A stretch of 19,753 nucleotides of DNA from Candidatus Bathyarchaeota archaeon (GCA_003601785.1 PIYA01000005.1:1-19753); one strand, 5' to 3'; numbered from the stretch's first letter, positions 1 through 6,478 are shown. Numbers and translations: made by a program. Notes: generated by a model from the letters alone, not told the origin.

Positions 1-178
1 GCGTTCGCACGCCTATTCCGCGTTTACGGTTGATTACGCCTTGCTGAACCTTACCATCGGCGACCACGATTATTTCATTGTAGTGGTCTTCAAGTCTAGC
101 GTCAACGTATTCTGCGCCCAATTCAGAAGCAAGTTTAACGGCGTATAAAGCCAAGTCTTCCTCCATAACTAATTCCAT
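1..178 (-). CDS. TldD/PmbA-family metalloprotease-like protein, N-terminal fragment
   Basis: Only the first 59 codons are inside the window; the gene runs off the left edge. The translated start has a helix rich in Ala/Leu (ALYAVKLASELGAEYVDAR) followed by a strand reading NEIIVVADGKVQQG and then RGIGVRT. That is the characteristic N-terminus of TldD/PmbA proteins, which are known as modulators of gyrase/microcin maturation and as zinc-dependent peptidases of modified peptides. The metal-binding motif lies beyond the window and cannot be checked. Two in-frame ATGs are possible, at 178 and 166. I prefer 178 because a TATA-like element at 202-209 is about 27 nt upstream, which predicts a leaderless message starting on that ATG. 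It is divergent from the zinc-knuckle pair at 352-766. The family call rests on N-terminal similarity only. Confidence 0.7.
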   Translation of the reverse strand, partial: MELVMEEDLALYAVKLASELGAEYVDARLEDHYNEIIVVADGKVQQGVINRKRGIGVRT

Positions 179-201
179 CCGATTATGGTTTCCACGTTTA
201 A

Positions 202-209
202 CTTAAAAG
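202..209 (-). promoter_or_regulatory. TATA box for the TldD-like gene, leaderless start
   Basis: Read on the minus strand this is CTTTTAAG, centred about 27 nt upstream of the ATG at 178. Archaeal transcription starts about 25-28 nt after the TATA centre, so the message would begin at or next to the start codon. There is no Shine-Dalgarno sequence in front of that ATG, which agrees. Confidence 0.45.
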
Positions 210-351
210 CTTTTGCAGAAAAACCTTCATTTTGCAAAAAAATGTATAAATTCAATGTTTAATCTGAGATTTTCTATTCGAAAACAATGGAAAATTTTTT
301 ATCCATCATCATCAGAAAACCATGGATATCGAATATGTTGGAGGAAAATAA

Positions 352-522
352 ATGGCTAAATGTCCAAAATGCGGAACAGAAGTTAAGAAACCGAGAAAAA
401 CATGGAAGATGGCTGGACGCCCAGACAGAAAAGGAAAAAGGATGCAGCTAGAAATAGGGCTTTTTGATTGTCCAAAATGTAAGAAACCATTCCGCGTTGT
501 GTTAAGCAAAAAGAAAATTTAG
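352..522 (+). CDS. Small zinc-knuckle protein with Cren7-like core (putative chromatin protein), copy 1
   Basis: This 56-residue basic protein has two CPKC knuckles, at residues 4-7 and 40-43, which could bind one zinc. Between them lies KTWKMA, a Lys/Arg-rich stretch and the sequence EIGLFD, followed by PFRVVL. The order Trp-x-[LM]-Ala, basic loop, IGLF, D, Phe-Arg and a hydrophobic strand matches Cren7, the crenarchaeal DNA-bending chromatin protein, as I recall its sequence. The cysteine knuckles fall where Cren7 has its two hairpin turns. A strong GGAGG at 340-344 sets the ATG at 352. A paralogue follows 22 bp downstream. The DNA-binding role is inference. A simple zinc-ribbon protein of other function is the alternative. 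Confidence 0.6.
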   Translation: MAKCPKCGTEVKKPRKTWKMAGRPDRKGKRMQLEIGLFDCPKCKKPFRVVLSKKKI

Positions 523-544
523 AAGCCTAACGTTGGCGTGACAA

Positions 545-766
545 ATGCCAAAAACTAAGACCAAACAGAGACAAGTCGTCTGCCCAGAATGCGGAACACC
601 CGTTAAAGAACCATACAAAACCTGGGAACTCGTCGCCCCCTTCCCAGATAAAAAGATGCGGATCACAGTGACAATATTCGGTATGTTCGAATGTCCAAAA
701 TGCGGCAAAAAATTCAGAGCCGTAGTAAGCAAGGCAAAACTGGGTTCAGAAGGCATAGAACTTTAA
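545..766 (+). CDS. Small zinc-knuckle protein with Cren7-like core, copy 2
   Basis: A 73-residue paralogue of the preceding gene. It has CPEC at residues 13-16 and CPKC at 50-53, each followed by Gly, with a KTWELVAPFPDKK segment, a beta-strand rich middle and KKFRAVVSK after the second knuckle. Compared with copy 1 it carries a Lys/Thr-rich N-terminal extension and a slightly longer middle. The two share the frame CP.CGT.VK.P.KTW, then F.CPKC..FR.V.SK, so they are clearly duplicates of each other. The ATG has a GGCGTGA Shine-Dalgarno-like element a few bases upstream. Both genes are probably in one transcript. A role as a nucleoid or nucleic-acid binding protein is inferred from the same Cren7-like order of residues and is less clear here than in copy 1. 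Confidence 0.6.
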   Translation: MPKTKTKQRQVVCPECGTPVKEPYKTWELVAPFPDKKMRITVTIFGMFECPKCGKKFRAVVSKAKLGSEGIEL

Positions 767-815
767 GCTTACAAACGCCATTTCCCCTCTTTATTTCTCA
801 AAATTAAGCGTTAAG

Positions 816-824
816 TTTTAAAAG
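816..824 (+). promoter_or_regulatory. TATA box for the signal peptidase gene
   Basis: TTTTAAAAG centred near 820 predicts a start of transcription near 847 and a leader of roughly 27 nt before the GTG at 874. It lies in the 107-bp gap after the zinc-knuckle pair. The start of that gap is pyrimidine-rich (782-798) and may terminate the upstream transcript. Confidence 0.4.
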
Positions 825-873
825 CTACAAGCCTAAATCACTCGAGAACAAATGTTGAAAAGATAGGATAACG

Positions 874-1863
874 GTGACTATGGAAACTTTTCAAAGACTC
901 TGGCGAAACGAGTATTTCAAAACCGTAATAACAATAATTCTAATAATAGCAATAGTTTTCGGATTCTGGCTAGGCTTCCAAGCAGCGTTAGGCACAGAAT
1001 ATCCAGCCTTAGCAGTAGCATCAACAAGCATGCTCCCAACGCTAAATGTTGGAGACTTAATAATAGTTCAACACGTAGACCCAGCCTACTTAAACGCTAA
1101 CTACACAACAGGCGACATAGTTGTCTTTAAGCATCCAGTCACTGGAAAACTCATCGTTCACAGAGCCGTTAAAAAGGAGCTAAGAAATGATGTTTATTGG
1201 ATTACAACACATGGTGATAACAATCCGCCGGGTGCAGATGAAAATTTCCCTGAACAAAACTTGGTAGGCAAGGTGATAGTTAAAATTCCATTTGTAGGTA
1301 ATTTTGCATTGCTTTTACACTCACAAGGAAACGTTTACTTGCTAATTTTTCTAATAATACTCATTTTTATAATTATTCTAACGTTCCCATTCACAACAGA
1401 AGATGAGAGTGAACCCGTCAAAGAAGAAAAGCAAACAGAAAAAAGAAAGAGGTTATTTGGAAAAATAGACGTAAAAACAGTCTACGTTTTAATTTTAAAT
1501 TTGCTTATCATAAGCTTTGCAATCTTCAGCTTGTGGGGTGCCTTCACTTTCTGGCAACCAGGCGCCGATCCCCCACAAGCAGTAACCATTCGGGGCATGT
1601 ACCCTGACCTACAATACCACGAAAGCTTTAAGAGCTCTCATAACTACGTTAATGGAACGATTCTTTCGCAAGGTTTTCTTACATATAAGATTGATGATTG
1701 TTTATTAAATGGAAGCGTAAGACAAGGAGTCCCGACGTTTTCTTGGCTTCAATTTTCAATTTTGATTCTTTGCATAGTTGATGTTTGGACGTTATTTGAC
1801 TATCTGATGGAGAGAAGAGAGACAGAACAGCAAGAAGTTTTGAGCGAACCTAAGGCTTTATAA
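874..1863 (+). CDS. Signal peptidase I, archaeal/ER type (S26B), with extra C-terminal membrane domain
   Basis: This membrane serine protease removes signal peptides from exported proteins on the outer face of the membrane. A transmembrane helix spans about residues 18-40. Box B follows as STSMLPT with the nucleophile Ser52, then VGDLIIV. His96 in IVHRAV takes the place of the bacterial lysine, and THGDNN at 112-117 carries the conserved Asp115. VGKV and a further helix (about 152-174) follow. Unlike a minimal signal peptidase, the protein continues for about 150 residues, with a charged linker, another helix (about 203-226), an outside segment with Asn-glycosylation sequons and a last helix (about 292-311). 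The start could be the GTG at 874 or the ATG at 880. An AGGAT element sits 4 nt before the GTG. It likely serves the exported proteins found elsewhere in the window. Confidence 0.88.
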   Translation: MTMETFQRLWRNEYFKTVITIILIIAIVFGFWLGFQAALGTEYPALAVASTSMLPTLNVGDLIIVQHVDPAYLNANYTTGDIVVFKHPVTGKLIVHRAVKKELRNDVYWITTHGDNNPPGADENFPEQNLVGKVIVKIPFVGNFALLLHSQGNVYLLIFLIILIFIIILTFPFTTEDESEPVKEEKQTEKRKRLFGKIDVKTVYVLILNLLIISFAIFSLWGAFTFWQPGADPPQAVTIRGMYPDLQYHESFKSSHNYVNGTILSQGFLTYKIDDCLLNGSVRQGVPTFSWLQFSILILCIVDVWTLFDYLMERRETEQQEVLSEPKAL

Positions 1864-1865
1864 AG

Positions 1866-1873
1866 TATTTAAG
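1866..1873 (+). promoter_or_regulatory. TATA box for TBP, leaderless start
   Basis: TATTTAAG, preceded by a purine-rich BRE-like AAAG, is centred about 27-28 nt upstream of the ATG at 1898. This predicts a leaderless transcript and supports that ATG as the true start of the TBP reading frame, upstream of the duplication that breaks it. Confidence 0.45.
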
Positions 1874-1897
1874 CACTCAATATAAGAAGTGGTATTT

Positions 1898-2469
1898 ATG
1901 CCTAAGGTTAAGGCTATAATAAACCTATAATAAACATCGAAAACGTTGTTGCATCAGCGACTCTCAACCAGAAAGTTGATTTAAACGCTGTTGTTAAGGG
2001 TTATCCAGGAGTAGAATACCGACCGGAACAGTTCCCAGGGTTGGTGTTCAGACTTAAACGTCCGAAGACCGCTACTTTGATTTTTAACTCTGGAAAAATG
2101 GTTTGCACAGGGGCTAAGTCTGAAAAAGAAGCGAGAAGAGCCGTTATGAAGGTTATAAAAGAATTGAAAAAAGGTGGAATAATAATTATAGGGAAACCAG
2201 AGCTTAAAATTCAGAACATAGTTGCCTCTGCGAGTTTAGGTGGAATGATAGACCTTGAGAAAGCGGCTTATTCCCTTGGAAAAACAATGTATGAGCCAGA
2301 GCAGTTTCCAGGATTAATCTACAGAATGGATGAACCGAAAGTTGTCATACTACTTTTCGCAAGCGGCAAACTGGTTTGCACAGGAGCCAAAAAAGAACAA
2401 GACGTTTACGATGCTGTGCACAAACTTCATGAAATGCTAGAAGAGCAAGATTTAATATTCTACGAGTAA
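1898..2469 (+). pseudogene. tbp: TATA-binding protein, reading frame broken by an 11-bp duplication
   Basis: TBP recognises the TATA box and nucleates archaeal transcription with TFB. The ATG at 1898 reads MPKVKAIIN and then meets stops at 1928-1933. The cause is visible: CTATAATAAAC occurs twice in direct tandem (1914-1924 and 1925-1935). Removing one copy gives a continuous 186-residue TBP with both classic repeats, including NIENVVASATLNQKVDLNAV, YRPEQFPGLVF and MVCTGAKSEKEA in repeat 1. Repeat 2 has the matching IVASASLGG, YEPEQFPGLIY and LVCTGAKKEQ. The acidic C-terminal tail is typical of archaea. Without the repair, only a product from the TTG at 2041 is possible with a usual start codon, and it would lack the first 44 residues. 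The rest of the frame is intact, so this is a recent mutation, an assembly error or a site of recoding. Confidence 0.9.
1914..1935 (+). repeat. Perfect 11-bp tandem duplication inside TBP
   Basis: Two adjacent identical copies of CTATAATAAAC. An insertion of 11 nt shifts the TBP frame after codon 9. The second copy supplies the in-frame TAA stops. The flanking codons join perfectly if one copy is deleted, which shows that this is an insertion rather than a wrong gene start. Confidence 0.97.
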
Positions 2470-2475
2470 AACACT

Positions 2476-3129
2476 TCACCTTTTTTTGATCTGCTTTAAA
2501 ATTATCTTCAACTGCTCATCATCTATCGCTCCTATTTCATTCAGCTCTTTTGCTATCTCGCTGATTTTCAGCATCGCATGAAGCTTGACACCTTCTTTCG
2601 CGAGTTTCTCTGCCCCCCCTTCCTCCCTGTCCAAGAGAACCACAGCGTTCGTCACTACTCCACCTTCCGCAGTCACGGTTTCTGCGGCGTTTTTCAAAGA
2701 CAAACCTGTGGTTATCAGATCGTCAACTAGCAAGACACGATCTCCGGGTGTTATAACCCCTTCGATTCTTCTCTGTCTTCCATGGAGACGAACACCCTTC
2801 CGGATGTAGAGGAAGGGTTTTTTGAAGTTATACGCTATTACCGACGCAAAGGGTATCCCGGCGACAGGAACCCCGGCTATTCTGTCAAAGTTTTCAACCC
2901 CGACTTCCTTCTTTATAAAAGAAACGTAGAAGTCGCAGATTTTTTTAAAGACATCTGGAAAGCTTGGAACTATTCTTAAATCTATGTAGTAAGGGCTTAC
3001 TCGCCCGCTGGTGAGCTTGAAAGTTCCGAATTGCAGAGCGCCTATTTTATTCAGAATTTTACAGATTTCGCTGGTTTTGCCTCTCGTCAAATCCTCACGC
3101 CTTCTTTGAAACTTGATAGATTTTACCAT
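2476..3129 (-). CDS. pyrE: Orotate phosphoribosyltransferase
   Basis: The enzyme joins orotate to PRPP to make orotidine 5'-phosphate in pyrimidine synthesis. It shows FGTFKLTSGRVSPYYIDLR (about 34-52), the N-terminal region of OPRT that contacts orotate. It also has AGVPVAG (85-91), and the PRPP-binding loop VLLVDDLITTGLS at 132-144 with its paired aspartates. Its length of about 200-217 residues is normal. The longest start, ATG 3129, overlaps the upstream hydrolase gene by 35 bp. A TTG at 3090 lies just after that gene's stop and would give 204 residues, still complete for the family, with GAGG close in front. Which start is used is not settled. It is probably co-transcribed with the upstream gene. 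It converges with TBP across a gap of only 6 bp. Confidence 0.93.
   Translation of the reverse strand: MVKSIKFQRRREDLTRGKTSEICKILNKIGALQFGTFKLTSGRVSPYYIDLRIVPSFPDVFKKICDFYVSFIKKEVGVENFDRIAGVPVAGIPFASVIAYNFKKPFLYIRKGVRLHGRQRRIEGVITPGDRVLLVDDLITTGLSLKNAAETVTAEGGVVTNAVVLLDREEGGAEKLAKEGVKLHAMLKISEIAKELNEIGAIDDEQLKIILKQIKKR
2481..2487 (+). terminator. T-run terminator after TBP
   Basis: Seven consecutive T on the plus strand begin 12 nt after the TBP stop codon. Archaeal termination is commonly driven by such oligo-T runs. It lies inside the 3' end of pyrE on the other strand, so it may be incidental. Confidence 0.35.
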
Positions 3130-3790
3130 TTTCAGCTATTAAACAGTTGATGTTTGGCATTTCTTTTCTGAGAAGTTCAGCGAACCTTTTCAGCTCCGTT
3201 GGTGAACTTGCATGATACGGAACAGCTATCTTAGGCTTTGTTAACTTTGCAATTTCAACACCCTTTTCTGGTGAAGCGCCAGGGGCGATTCCAACGGTGC
3301 AGAAGACAACATCAGGCTTCTCTCTTTCCCCTATCGCGGTCATCTCTGGGAACGGTAGACTGTCGGCTGTGTGAAACACTTTAACACCGTCCTCGCTTGT
3401 GATAATGTATGTTACAGGTGTAGCCGCTGGCGGATGATTGCTCTTTTCGGCTTTAACTGAAACTTCTCCGAACTTTAACTCCGAACCAGGCTGAATCGCG
3501 TGGAGTTTTTCCGATGGAATTGTGTTGCGGAGTCTATCCGCTGATGTTGGATCAGCAACTAAATCGCATTGTGTCAGTTTATGTAACTCGGAGATAATGA
3601 AAGGATCTAAGTGGTCGTAGTGTTCATGTGTAATTAAAACGACATCAACTTTTTTGAATTCTTTTGGTTTGACATCCACAGGGTCTATAACCAACGTTTT
3701 GGAAGGAGTTTTAATAGTCACGCCGGAGTAGCGGTTAAACCAAGTGAACAATATCTCGTTTTTTCCCGGGGTCTTTGTTTCAATGGACAT
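3095..3790 (-). CDS. UlaG-like metallo-beta-lactamase-fold hydrolase
   Basis: A 231-residue metal-dependent hydrolase of the beta-lactamase fold. The zinc-binding motif THEHYDHLD has His55, His57, Asp59 and His60. Later ligands fit His119 in SNHPP, Asp143 in FHTADS and His193 in PYHASS. The compact layout, with no extra domain, resembles the UPF0173/UlaG-like group (L-ascorbate-6-phosphate lactonase relatives). The substrate of this protein cannot be deduced. I place the start at ATG 3790, not the upstream TTG at 3802, because GGTGA at 3796-3800 is a well-spaced ribosome-binding site and sits between the two. A TATA box at 3824-3832 predicts a leader of about 11 nt. It is followed directly by pyrE. 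It is divergent from the LarA-like gene. Confidence 0.8.
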   Translation of the reverse strand: MSIETKTPGKNEILFTWFNRYSGVTIKTPSKTLVIDPVDVKPKEFKKVDVVLITHEHYDHLDPFIISELHKLTQCDLVADPTSADRLRNTIPSEKLHAIQPGSELKFGEVSVKAEKSNHPPAATPVTYIITSEDGVKVFHTADSLPFPEMTAIGEREKPDVVFCTVGIAPGASPEKGVEIAKLTKPKIAVPYHASSPTELKRFAELLRKEMPNINCLIAENGKIYQVSKKA

Positions 3791-3823
3791 CACGCTCACC
3801 AATGTAGGATTATGTTGTTAACC

Positions 3824-3853
3824 ATTTAAAAGACCTTTGATAAGGCTTAAAAG
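3824..3853. promoter_or_regulatory. Divergent TATA boxes between the MBL-fold gene and the LarA-like gene
   Basis: On the minus strand CTTTTAAAT at 3824-3832 is centred 27 nt from a predicted start near 3801, just before the GGTGA of the MBL-fold gene. On the plus strand CTTAAAAG at 3846-3853 predicts a start near 3877, just before GGAGA of the LarA-like gene. The two boxes are about 20 bp apart, so the two promoters may interfere with or co-regulate each other. Confidence 0.4.
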
Positions 3854-3893
3854 ATGTTTAAGAGTCTTTAACTTTCAATTGGAGAAGTTCGGC

Positions 3894-5141
3894 ATGGTTG
3901 ACGTTTGGCTGCCTTACGGAAAAACAGAAGTCTGCGCAAGAATTCCCACACGAAACTTTTTAGGCTCCATCGAACCGAAGGAAAAACCAGCCGTAACAGA
4001 CGCTGAAGCAGAGGTTAAAAGAGCTTTAGAACAGCCGATAGGTTCTGAAACTCTAAGCAAAATCGTTAAACCAGAAAACAAAGTCGCAATAGTCGTAAAC
4101 GACATAGCTAAACCAGATTTAGCTAACATCATGGTTTCATCAATAATCGAAAAATTGAACGCAATAGGCGTCAAAAACGAGAACGTGAGAGTTATCTTTG
4201 GATGCGAAGCCCCCGAGAGAATTATAAACGAAGAGTTTCTGAAACAGGTGAAAACCGTAAGACATGACTTTAAGGGTCAAGACCTCGCTTACGCGGGTAA
4301 AACAAAACACGGAACAAATGTTTACTTGAACAAAGCCTTTTTCACAGAAGCTGACGTCAAAATTTTGACGGGAGAGATACGTTTTCACTGTTATGCAGGT
4401 TATGGAGGTGGAAGAAAAAGCGTTTTACCCGGTGTGTGCGGTGAGGAAACCATAAGGCATGATCACACTATGATTCTGGATTCTCAGGCTAAAAAAGGAG
4501 TTTTAAGCGGCAATCCGATTCATGAAGACATGATTGAGGCAGCGAAACTTGCGAAGGTTGATTTCATTTTAAATGTTGTAACGAACAGTAAAGGTGAGAT
4601 CGTTAAGGCTTTTGCAGGTGATTTGGAACAAGCCTTCTATGAAGGGGTGAAACTTGTCGATGAAACCTATCGGATAAGCGTTGACCGCAGAGCTGATGTG
4701 GTTGTCGTTGGCGCTGGTGGATATCCAGCTGATTCAAGCCTGTACAGAGCATACGAGGCTGTCGACAGCGCTTTAAGAGTTGTTAAGCGTGGCGGGTTGA
4801 TAATCTTGGCGGCTGAATGCCGCGAGGGATACGGGAATCAAACCTTTTATGACTGGATGGTTAAGTTCAAGAATTTGAAGGATATTGAAAGAAAAATTAA
4901 GCGAAAGTTTGCTTTCGGCGGGCAAACAGCGTATCATTTAATGAAGGCTTTGCAGAAAGTCAAGATAATTCTTGTTTCGGCGATGCCAGACTATTACGCC
5001 ACAGACATTTTTAGGTTAAAAACGGCTAGAGCGGTGAACGATGCCTTAAATGAGGCTTTCAATGTCGCTGGGAAAAAAGCGAAAGTTTGGGTGATGCCTT
5101 ACGGAAATCTTACGCTGCCAGAGGTTAAGACGAGCGAATAA
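3894..5141 (+). CDS. LarA-family (nickel-pincer lactate racemase-like) protein with altered active site
   Basis: LarA enzymes are hydroxyacid racemases or epimerases that use a nickel-pincer nucleotide bound covalently to a lysine. This 415-residue protein keeps the family core GEIRFHCYAGYGGGRKSVLPG. It contains His165, Lys175 (the cofactor-binding lysine) and His191 in RHDHTM, which correspond by spacing to His174, Lys184 and His200 of Lactobacillus LarA. The usual D-x-x-R-P motif is DIAKP (Asp70, Lys73). The usual G-T-H-R motif is replaced by GCEAP, so the first catalytic histidine (His108) appears to be Glu105. The C-terminal half has VVVVGAGGYPAD and a second alpha/beta domain. Start: ATG 3894, preceded by GGAGA at 3881-3885; the earlier in-frame ATG at 3837 overlaps promoter sequence. 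No larB, larC or larE genes are nearby. The substrate is unknown. Confidence 0.75.
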   Translation: MVDVWLPYGKTEVCARIPTRNFLGSIEPKEKPAVTDAEAEVKRALEQPIGSETLSKIVKPENKVAIVVNDIAKPDLANIMVSSIIEKLNAIGVKNENVRVIFGCEAPERIINEEFLKQVKTVRHDFKGQDLAYAGKTKHGTNVYLNKAFFTEADVKILTGEIRFHCYAGYGGGRKSVLPGVCGEETIRHDHTMILDSQAKKGVLSGNPIHEDMIEAAKLAKVDFILNVVTNSKGEIVKAFAGDLEQAFYEGVKLVDETYRISVDRRADVVVVGAGGYPADSSLYRAYEAVDSALRVVKRGGLIILAAECREGYGNQTFYDWMVKFKNLKDIERKIKRKFAFGGQTAYHLMKALQKVKIILVSAMPDYYATDIFRLKTARAVNDALNEAFNVAGKKAKVWVMPYGNLTLPEVKTSE

Positions 5142-5146
5142 CAACG

Positions 5147-5776
5147 TTATTTCAGTATTTTTCCGGTCTCCATATACCAAAGGTAGAGGTCTAACTCCGC
5201 CAAATTAAGATTCGATTTTTCAGCGATTTCCCGTAATAAGTTTTCGATTTTAAAGTACTCTTTTTTCGTTAATGTTTTTGGTTTTTCGAGCAGCTTGTAT
5301 CTTGCCAACAAGTCGGTTATGTGGAAATCTATAATGGCGAAGTTTGTGTAACCTATGTTTCTAAGGAAATGGCTAGCCTCTTTGTATCCTATTCCTTTTA
5401 TGTTCTTGACAAGCCATTCCCTTAACTCATCTTCAACGTTAAAAGAGCTAATAACTTCCTTCAATGAATCCTTGTATTTTCTTGCTTTTACGATGTATTT
5501 CGCTCGGGTGTTAGGGTAACGATGGCCAAGCCTCTTTAGTTTTTCCGCCAGTTGAGATTCCGGGAGAGTTAAGAAGTCTTTTCCTATTTCTGTTTGGATT
5601 TTTATGGCTTTCTCAGCGTTGAAATTCGCGGTTAGAATGCAGAAACAGAGTTCTATGAAAATTTCACCGTTGGATTTTGCACCATTTTCTTTGAATTCTC
5701 TTATTCGAGTGTTCACTAGGTTTTTTACTTCACTATTTTTCAAGTTTTCAATGGATTCTAAGAGATGAGCGTTCAT
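5147..5776 (-). CDS. 8-oxoguanine DNA glycosylase/AP lyase, Ogg2 type
   Basis: It excises 8-oxoguanine from DNA and cleaves the abasic site. The protein is about 209 residues, all helical. It contains the helix-hairpin-helix KGIGYKEASHFLRNIGY and, downstream, FAIIDFHI. In archaeal Ogg2 enzymes the lysine of GIGxKEASHFLRN is the Schiff-base nucleophile and the aspartate of IID is the catalytic partner. Both are present: in the longer numbering from 5791 they are Lys137 and Asp155. The reading frame also has an ATG at 5791, but the ATG at 5776 overlaps the desulfoferrodoxin stop codon as ATGA. This is typical translational coupling and I prefer it. Its place at the end of the superoxide-reductase operon fits repair of oxidised guanine as part of the same response. 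Confidence 0.88.
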   Translation of the reverse strand: MNAHLLESIENLKNSEVKNLVNTRIREFKENGAKSNGEIFIELCFCILTANFNAEKAIKIQTEIGKDFLTLPESQLAEKLKRLGHRYPNTRAKYIVKARKYKDSLKEVISSFNVEDELREWLVKNIKGIGYKEASHFLRNIGYTNFAIIDFHITDLLARYKLLEKPKTLTKKEYFKIENLLREIAEKSNLNLAELDLYLWYMETGKILK

Positions 5777-6153
5777 GCCTTGGATTTCCATAATCCATGG
5801 ATGTTGCAGTGTTCCCTCGCCGTTATTTTCTCAGCCGTGATTTCAAATTCTGCTTCTGGCTTGTCTCCTGGTTCCAAGAATTTTCTGTAAACCTTGCCGT
5901 TGGCGATTATCTCTATCCATTCGATGTGATGGTTCTCTTCCATCGGATGTGGAACGTTGCCAACTTTTACTCTGTATCCTTTTTCTGTCTTTTCTATCAC
6001 GGGAACATGCTTTTCCAGACCAATGTCTTCTGTTTTTTCGGTTAACAACTCCATGGGTTTGCCACAGCAGACAAGCTGTCCTCTTCCAACATGCAGAACC
6101 TCAACTATGTTCCCGCATATGTTACATTTGTAAACTTGTTTTTGTTCCGTCAT
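5773..6153 (-). CDS. dfx: Desulfoferrodoxin (two-iron superoxide reductase)
   Basis: It reduces superoxide to hydrogen peroxide without making O2, with electrons usually from rubredoxin. The N-terminal desulforedoxin-like domain carries Cys10, Cys13, Cys29 and Cys30 for an Fe(Cys)4 centre. The catalytic domain has Glu47-Lys48-His49, His69, His75, Cys116 and His119. That set of four His and one Cys around the active iron falls at the same positions as in Desulfovibrio desulfoferrodoxin. At 126 residues it is full length. The ATG at 6153 overlaps the stop of the upstream ferritin-like gene (ATGA), and its own stop overlaps the glycosylase start, so three genes form one tight operon. A rubredoxin gene lies in the neighbouring operon. 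Cytoplasmic: no signal peptide. Confidence 0.96.
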   Translation of the reverse strand: MTEQKQVYKCNICGNIVEVLHVGRGQLVCCGKPMELLTEKTEDIGLEKHVPVIEKTEKGYRVKVGNVPHPMEENHHIEWIEIIANGKVYRKFLEPGDKPEAEFEITAEKITAREHCNIHGLWKSKA

Positions 6154-6431
6154 CCAGTCATCTCCTCAACTTCTTTTTTGCCTTCTTCCAACTCGTCGCT
6201 TTGTTCTTTGTCCTCTTTTAGAAGTAAGGTTTGAAACTCACCCATGTGCGTTTTTTCTTCTTTGGCTACGTCTAGCAGAACCTTTTTTATGTTTTCGTTC
6301 TCCGTTACGGCTGCTAATTGTTCATAAAGACTTATCGCGTCTAACTCAGCTATCATTGCCACTCTCAATATTTCACGGTCAAGAATTTTCTTTTCAACAT
6401 TCTCTATTTTTATAGGTATTTTAGACATCAT
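6150..6431 (-). CDS. Encapsulated-ferritin-type (EncFtn-like) protein, stand-alone
   Basis: A 93-residue two-helix ferritin-like protein. The sequence EILRVAMIAELDAISLYEQL, then NIKKVLLDVAKEEKTHMGEF, resembles the ferritin-like domain fused to the encapsulin of Pyrococcus and the separate EncFtn cargo of bacteria. The ferroxidase residues of EncFtn (Glu32, Glu62, His65 in Rhodospirillum) match Glu29, Glu59 and His62 here with a constant offset of three. The protein ends with KKEVEEMTG, the point at which Pyrococcus continues into the shell domain, but here a stop codon follows and the next gene is desulfoferrodoxin. No encapsulin gene or obvious C-terminal cargo-loading peptide is visible. 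Start: GAGGTGA at 6438-6444 is 6 nt from ATG 6431. The role inferred is iron oxidation and storage in the superoxide response. Confidence 0.8.
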   Translation of the reverse strand: MMSKIPIKIENVEKKILDREILRVAMIAELDAISLYEQLAAVTENENIKKVLLDVAKEEKTHMGEFQTLLLKEDKEQSDELEEGKKEVEEMTG

Positions 6432-6470
6432 CTTTCTTCACCTCACATTTAATTTATTTTTTCTCACGTT

Positions 6471-6478
6471 TTTAAATA
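6471..6478 (-). promoter_or_regulatory. TATA box for the EncFtn-dfx-ogg operon
   Basis: The minus strand reads TATTTAAA, centred about 27 nt from a predicted start near 6447. That leaves a leader of about 16 nt containing the GAGGTGA ribosome-binding site. It shows that the 75-bp gap after the Dps-like ferritin gene holds a separate promoter. Confidence 0.45.

Noticed and set aside
2041..2469. A shorter TBP gene starting at TTG 2041
   Set aside because: It would lack the first 44 residues of the first TBP repeat, while those residues are encoded perfectly just upstream except for the 11-bp duplication.
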